A DNA stretch of 8,772 nt from Nitrososphaerota archaeon (lineage in GTDB: Archaea > Thermoproteota > Nitrososphaeria > Nitrososphaerales > CADDZS01): contig DAHVAI010000469.1 of NCBI GenBank assembly GCA_027314685.1, positions 1 to 8,772 of the forward strand, read 5' to 3'. Below, one piece after another: positions 5,416 to 8,772 of this stretch; position 1 is the first letter of the stretch; every line of letters begins with the position of its first letter. The notes below the pieces were generated by a model. The model did no database searches and had not been told where the DNA came from. It saw only the letters and a list, made by a program, of their open reading frames with translations. Position numbers and translations under genes: made by a program.

Positions 5416-5729
5416 TCAACGTGAGTACAAGCGGACAGGTACTCTTTCAATGGTGCTGTGAAATTCGATTGGTTGAGAATTTCTTCTATCCTTTATCGGA
5501 GGAAAAAGTTGAAGATCAACAGAGAAAAAAGGACAAACGACAGCAACGCATAGAGTGGCTTCTTCCTCTTGGCCGGAAACTATGGGCGAAGAACCTGTAT
5601 TCGTCGCAGATCATCTCTGATTTATCCAGCGAAGCGCAGGAGCTTTTCAAGGTCTCGCGCGCGACGGCCAGAGAGTACGCCCACGACGCGTACCGATTAC
5701 TTCAGGAAGAAGCCCCGCAAAATCAATAG
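5412..5729 (+). CDS. Hypothetical basic helical protein, possibly the second half of an OB-fold gene
   Basis: A 105-residue frame. Residues 8-26 (GQVLFQWCCEIRLVENFFY) look like two beta strands. Residues 29-48 are a highly charged helix (EEKVEDQQRKKDKRQQRI). Residues 50-98 are helical and may form a helix-turn-helix: ISDLSSEAQELFKVSRATAR (68-87) followed by EYAHDAYRLL. I do not recognise a family. The ATG at 5412 overlaps the stop of the upstream 57-residue gene by four bases, so the two are either coupled or parts of a single gene of about 160 residues broken by one frameshift. The second view is favoured by the strand-like N-terminus completing the upstream OB-like half. There are 91 bases between its stop and the peroxiredoxin gene, which has its own TATA-like box. 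Confidence 0.55.
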   Translation: MINVSTSGQVLFQWCCEIRLVENFFYPLSEEKVEDQQRKKDKRQQRIEWLLPLGRKLWAKNLYSSQIISDLSSEAQELFKVSRATAREYAHDAYRLLQEEAPQNQ

Positions 5730-5778
5730 TAGAGAAAGGACACCTGTAGTGATGAGTCCCAAGGCGAGGGCGTAAAGC

Positions 5779-5786
5779 AATTAAAG
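5779..5786 (+). promoter_or_regulatory. TATA-like box for the peroxiredoxin gene
   Basis: AATTAAAG about 38 bases before the ATG at 5821, implying a leader of roughly 10-12 bases. Confidence 0.35.
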
Positions 5787-5820
5787 AATCGAACCCTCAT
5801 CCTTTGACAGTGAATGATAG

Positions 5821-6294
5821 ATGGTAGACGTTGGTAAAAAGGCACCAGACGTAGAACTCGTGGACACGGACAAGAAAACAGTGAAACTGTCTCAATACAT
5901 GGGCAAGCCTACAGTACTTTTGTTTTATCCGGGAGCATTTACCGGCGTTTGCACGAAGGAGATGTGCTCGTTCCGGGACAGTCTTGCAAAGTATAACCAG
6001 CTCGGTGTCAATGTCCTTGGAATCAGTGTTGACAGTCCCTTTGCAAACAAGGGCTTTAAGGATGCGAATAACGTCAATTTTCCGTTATTGAGCGACTATG
6101 CAAGAAAGGCTGTGAAGGAATACAAGATCGAACTGAATGATTTCGCCGGTCTAAAAGGATACACTGCGTCTCAAAGAGCCGTTTTCGTTCTTGACAAGGA
6201 TCAGATTGTTCGGTACAAGTGGGTCGGAGAAAATCCGGGTATCGAGCCCGACTACAATATAGTAGCGATGGAAGCAGAGAAAGCAAAGGCATAA
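5821..6294 (+). CDS. bcp: Peroxiredoxin, BCP/PrxQ type (AhpC-TSA family)
   Basis: A 157-residue thioredoxin-fold peroxidase that reduces hydrogen peroxide and organic peroxides with electrons from thioredoxin-like partners, in the cytoplasm. The active-site motif is FYPGAFTGVCTKEMCSFRD (35-53): P37, T41 and the peroxidatic C44. C49 five residues later is the expected resolving cysteine of the atypical two-Cys BCP/PrxQ subgroup. R119 in ASQRAVFVLD is the conserved arginine that lowers the thiol pKa. VNVLGISVDSPFANKGF (63-79) is the strand and helix following the catalytic helix. The length is normal for the family and there is no signal peptide. ATG at 5821 follows stops in the leader and fits the usual N-terminus (VGKKAPDVEL). 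It converges with ahcY, with ten bases between stop codons inside a shared hairpin. The AhpE-like one-Cys subgroup is a less likely alternative. Confidence 0.92.
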   Translation: MVDVGKKAPDVELVDTDKKTVKLSQYMGKPTVLLFYPGAFTGVCTKEMCSFRDSLAKYNQLGVNVLGISVDSPFANKGFKDANNVNFPLLSDYARKAVKEYKIELNDFAGLKGYTASQRAVFVLDKDQIVRYKWVGENPGIEPDYNIVAMEAEKAKA

Positions 6295-6308
6295 GCCGCG
6301 AGGCTTAT
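6291..6308. terminator. Hairpin shared by the 3' ends of two convergent genes
   Basis: Perfect 7-bp stem ATAAGCC (6291-6297) / GGCTTAT (6302-6308) with loop GCGA. The left arm contains the peroxiredoxin stop (6292-6294), the right arm the ahcY stop (6305-6307, minus strand). It may act as a transcript end or stabiliser in both directions. No T-run follows on the plus strand. Confidence 0.45.
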
Positions 6309-7555
6309 GTCCCTTCCTCCCATCCGGATAGATACTTTGACTGCTCCCTTGTGAGCTTGTCGATCTCTATTCCCATGCTTTCCAGCTTCAATCTTGCTAC
6401 TTCCTCGTCCTGCGACCGGGAAATGTCATAAACATCGGGTTTTAGGTTCTTTCCCTCTTTTGCAAGTCGTAGTATTGACATGAACTGGTTTGCAAAGCTC
6501 ATGTCCATTACTTCGCTCGGATGACCCTCGGCAGCCGCAAGGTTGACTAGCCTTCCCTCTGCGAGTGCGTAGATCCTGTTTCCGTTTGAAAGCACGTACT
6601 CCATGTTATCGGCCCTAACTTCTCTCTTTTTCTTTGCAATTCTTTCTAGGTCTTCAATGTTGACTTCGACGTTAAAGTGACCTGCGTTTGCCAAGATCAC
6701 GCCGTCCTTCATCTTGTTAAAATGAGAAGCGACTATCACGTTCTTGCAGCCCGTCGCAGTGATGAATATGTCTCCGATTTTTGCAGCGTCGTCCATCTGC
6801 ATGACTTCAAAACCCTCCATGCGCGCCCGTAGAGCTTTGATCGGATCAACTTCTGTGACTACCACGTTGGCTCCTAGACCCCTAGCTCTTGATGTCAGTC
6901 CCCTTCCGCAGTGCCCATAACCCGAGATGACCACGTTTTTCCCGGCAAAGAGGACGTTTGTCGCCCTGATCACTCCGTCTATTGCGCTCTGGCCAGTACC
7001 AAATACGTTGTCAAAGTCAGACTTTGTCTCTGCGTCGTTAACCGCGATTATGGGATATCGTAACTTACCTTCCTTTGCCATCGAACGAATTCTGTGGATT
7101 CCTGTTGTGGTTTCCTCGGTGCCGCCTTCGAGGTCCTTCAGGTATTCTGTATGTTTAGTGTGGACCGTGAATATCAGGTCAGCCCCGTCATCCAAAGTGA
7201 GCTGAGGTTTCGGTTTGAGTGTCTGCTCGATGCACCAGTAGTATTCTTTCGATGATAGCCCTCTCCATGCAAAGATCTCGGCTCCTTCCTTGTCTAATGC
7301 TGCTGCAACATCGTCCTGTGTTGATAGCGGGTTGCATCCAGACCAGGATACCTTCGCACCTGCAGCTCTGAGTGTCTCTACTAGAACTGCTGTCTCCTTT
7401 GTCACGTGAAGGCAGCCCGCAATCTTGATCCCTTCCAGAGTCTTCTTTTTGGAGTGGATGGATCTAAGCTTCATTAAGACTGGCATTCTCGACTCTGCCC
7501 ATTCGATCTTTTTCCTTCCAGAGTCAGCCAGAGAAGCGTCCTTGATCTTGCTCAT
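6305..7555 (-). CDS. ahcY: Adenosylhomocysteinase (S-adenosylhomocysteine hydrolase)
   Basis: Reversibly hydrolyses S-adenosylhomocysteine to adenosine and homocysteine, removing the inhibitor of methyltransferases. It is a cytoplasmic, NAD-dependent oligomer. The 416-residue sequence contains the substrate domain with H50 (GCLHVTKETAVLVETL), D122/D123 (LDDGADL), GGTEETTTGIHR (145-155) and the catalytic block NDAETKSDFDNVFG (173-186). In the last block, K178, D182 and N183 match the family's Lys, Asp and Asn. The Rossmann NAD site is GYGHCGRG (212-219), followed by TEVDP (234-238), ending the next strand where the acidic residue binds the adenosine ribose. NAGHFNVE (290-297) carries the conserved His. 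The C-terminus lacks the Lys/Tyr tail of long bacterial and eukaryotic forms, as in archaeal enzymes. Start: ATG at 7555; a TTG at 7579 would add eight unconserved residues (MEKSRRFI). A TATA-like CTTAAATC (7585-7592) fits the ATG with a leader of about 7 bases. Confidence 0.96.
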   Translation of the reverse strand: MSKIKDASLADSGRKKIEWAESRMPVLMKLRSIHSKKKTLEGIKIAGCLHVTKETAVLVETLRAAGAKVSWSGCNPLSTQDDVAAALDKEGAEIFAWRGLSSKEYYWCIEQTLKPKPQLTLDDGADLIFTVHTKHTEYLKDLEGGTEETTTGIHRIRSMAKEGKLRYPIIAVNDAETKSDFDNVFGTGQSAIDGVIRATNVLFAGKNVVISGYGHCGRGLTSRARGLGANVVVTEVDPIKALRARMEGFEVMQMDDAAKIGDIFITATGCKNVIVASHFNKMKDGVILANAGHFNVEVNIEDLERIAKKKREVRADNMEYVLSNGNRIYALAEGRLVNLAAAEGHPSEVMDMSFANQFMSILRLAKEGKNLKPDVYDISRSQDEEVARLKLESMGIEIDKLTREQSKYLSGWEEGT

Positions 7556-7584
7556 TATGAATCGCCTTGACTTTTCCAATTGTC

Positions 7585-7592
7585 GATTTAAG
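7585..7592 (-). promoter_or_regulatory. TATA-like box for ahcY
   Basis: Reads CTTAAATC on the minus strand, about 33 bases before the ATG at 7555, placing the transcript start some 7 bases before it. It falls just upstream of the alternative TTG (7579), which supports the ATG. Confidence 0.4.
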
Positions 7593-7859
7593 AGTGTTTT
7601 CTGAGTCTCTCTGTACAGGCTTTGCGTTTTGGATGTTCTATTTTGATGACATTATTAGAAATCCTTTGTACATTGATCTGATCGAGACAACAACACTGGG
7701 AGAGTTCTGGCGAACTCTAAGTAATCCGGTTAGGCTCGAGTGGATTCAAGAATCTTGTGAGCGTTATACTCGACATTGTAATAAAAGGATAGGATTTACT
7801 CGCTATGTGTTTGAACCCTGCATGTAGAGTTACGGCTAACGGAGTACCTAAAAGTAGGT
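7593..7859. other. Intergenic stretch without a convincing gene
   Basis: A plus-strand frame from ATG 7633 to 7827 would encode 64 residues (MFYFDDIIRNPLYIDLIE and onward, with EFWRTLSNPVRLEWIQ). It has no recognisable motif beyond a faint resemblance of LSNPVRLE to the start of ArsR-type helices, and no TATA box or ribosome-binding site. It could be a decayed gene or chance. Nothing else is seen. Confidence 0.35.
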
Positions 7860-8240
7860 CTACGGAATTGCCATAAACCCAAACTGCTTAAAGCGAGCGT
7901 CAAGGGTGAACGCGGTCCGAATGCCGTACTTTCGCATCGTCACAAAAGACACGCAGTTAGTGAGGCTCCATTCCTTGTCCGGGTGCTGCTTGAATATGCG
8001 CAGTCCTTCCGTGAACAGGTCCTCTTCGCAGTAGACCACCCTCATTAACTTAGCTAAGAGCTGCATCAGCATGCTCGGATGTTTTCCTGTGGCCGTGCGC
8101 AAAGCGAGTCAAGGTCACGGTTTCGTCAAGCACTTGATCAGGATACCAAGTCGTACCTTCTTGATTCAAGTCCTCTTTTCAACAAGTGTGACCGAAAGAG
8201 CAATTTTTATGAGCGTGTTGGCAAACATTCGTTACCCTAG
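7860..8240 (-). pseudogene. Broken PIN-domain (VapC-like) gene, third in the window
   Basis: Minus-strand pieces in different frames rebuild a PIN ribonuclease. Reading downstream, they are a possible start MFANTLIKIALS (near 8228), then LLKRGLESRRYDLVS (about 8140-8185), then DQVLDETVTLTRFAHGHRK and on to ADAALS (8053-8139, ending at TAA 8050-8052). The last frame holds KLMRVVYCEEDLFTEGLRIF, EWSLTNCVSFVTMRKYGIR and AFTLDARFKQFGFMAIP (to 7860). The VLDETVTL and SLTxCxSFxxMxxxGI blocks are those of archaeal VapC relatives. At least two or three indels separate the pieces, and the catalytic aspartate of SLTDC is Asn here, so the gene is dead. No antitoxin is recognisable upstream; topoisomerase IB is divergent. 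A TTG at 8102 could start an 80-residue C-terminal fragment. Confidence 0.72.
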
Positions 8241-8321
8241 CCAAGAGCCGCTAGCCATTTCCCAAAGAGTTGATGCGCTTTATCCGATTTAGATGAGGAA
8301 CCGAAGAACGACCCCCCAAGA

Positions 8322-8772
8322 ATGAAAAAGGGCCACTGGACGACACTCTCGCACAGCGGAGTCAGTTTCCCAGAACCATACAGGTCAGACCCGAGGACAA
8401 ATGCTATCATAATCAAGGGCGACCGGATCAACATGAGCGCTCAGCAGGAAGAGATGGCGGTTGCCTGGGCAAAAAAGATAGGAACGCCTTACGTTGAAGA
8501 CCCGGTATTCCAGGAAAATTTTCTTTCTGACTTCATGAAACTCTTCCCTGAAAAGTACAGGGACGCAAAGATCAAGGACATCATATTCCCTATATTACCT
8601 GAAAAAGTTGAGCTGACGAAGGAACAGAAAAAGGCTCTCGCCGCTGAGCGAAAGAAAAAACGCTTGGAACTAAAGGAAAAATTCGGCTACGCAATAGTCG
8701 ATGGTGCAAAGACAGAAATTGCAAACTGGGTCGTTGAACCACCTGGTTTGTTCATGGGGAGGGGATGTGTCG
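8322..8772 (+). CDS. DNA topoisomerase IB, eukaryote-like (N-terminal part, runs off the window)
   Basis: The first 150 codons of a type IB topoisomerase, which relaxes positive and negative supercoils through a 3'-phosphotyrosine intermediate. The sequence follows the N-terminal core of eukaryotic Top1. It has WTTLSHSGVSFPEPY (6-20, as in the W-x-x-L-x-H-x-G-x-x-F-x-P-P-Y block), a domain with NMSAQQEEMAVAWAKKIG (37-54) and PVFQENFLSDFMKLFPEK (61-78). These are followed by a basic helical linker (99-120) and FGYAIVDGAKTEIANWVVEP (121-140) leading to PPGLFMGRG (140-148). Among archaea this eukaryotic-type enzyme is characteristic of Thaumarchaeota. ATG at 8322 is the first start after the in-frame stop at 8271. 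CTTTATCC (8278-8285) is a likely TATA box. The catalytic core with the active tyrosine lies beyond the window. Confidence 0.93.
   Translation, partial: MKKGHWTTLSHSGVSFPEPYRSDPRTNAIIIKGDRINMSAQQEEMAVAWAKKIGTPYVEDPVFQENFLSDFMKLFPEKYRDAKIKDIIFPILPEKVELTKEQKKALAAERKKKRLELKEKFGYAIVDGAKTEIANWVVEPPGLFMGRGCV

Noticed and set aside
5785..5796. GAATCGAACCC resembling the T-loop of a minus-strand tRNA
   Set aside because: The flanking bases do not form a proper T-stem, and no acceptor, D or anticodon arms can be built around it.
7556..7579. Longer ahcY starting at TTG 7579
   Set aside because: The extra eight residues are not part of the family N-terminus, and the TATA-like box would lie almost on top of the TTG.
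7633..7827. 64-residue plus-strand frame upstream of ahcY
   Set aside because: No start signal, no motif beyond a faint LSNPVRLE; kept only as a note on the intergenic region.
1..8772. CRISPR arrays, insertion sequences, complete tRNA or rRNA genes
   Set aside because: Looked for regular spaced repeats, transposase motifs with inverted ends, and tRNA-like arms; none found.

Overview
The window looks like chromosomal DNA from an archaeon, most likely a thaumarchaeon (Nitrososphaeria). The main evidence is the 3'-truncated eukaryote-like topoisomerase IB at the right end, a hallmark of that lineage. Supporting signs are an archaeal-type S-adenosylhomocysteine hydrolase, small archaeal winged-helix regulators, a VapBC module, and TATA-like boxes about 26 bases upstream of start codons (leaderless transcripts). 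The organism is inferred from gene content only; no rRNA gene or other taxonomic marker is present.

Left part (1-3124) is accessory and partly decayed. An HNH endonuclease with an extra zinc knuckle is followed by about 460 bases with no convincing gene. Next comes a 43-residue, nine-cysteine protein on the minus strand and a fragment of a winged-helix regulator. Divergent from that fragment is a vapBC toxin-antitoxin locus with a palindromic operator. The antitoxin is intact. The PIN toxin keeps its whole domain and all catalytic acids, but its only ATG is out of frame with the body. Behind it are the broken remains of a Thr/Ser-rich surface protein and of a second PIN-domain gene.

Middle part (3125-5820) holds a GNAT acetyltransferase, a 463-base intergenic stretch with several inverted repeats, a flavin/F420-type split-barrel protein and a winged-helix regulator. 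It also holds two overlapping small genes, a possible OB-fold half followed by a basic helical protein, which may be one gene split by a frameshift.

Right part (5821-8772) is core metabolism: a BCP-type peroxiredoxin and adenosylhomocysteinase (ahcY) converge on a hairpin that contains both stop codons. Beyond ahcY lie about 300 bases without a convincing gene, a third, heavily broken PIN-domain gene, and the topoisomerase IB gene, which runs off the window.

Functional links: ahcY (methyl-cycle clearance), the peroxiredoxin (peroxide removal) and topoisomerase IB (relief of supercoiling) are housekeeping. The three PIN genes in different states of decay, the HNH gene and the surface-protein relic suggest repeated gain and loss of mobile toxin-antitoxin and accessory genes between conserved genes.
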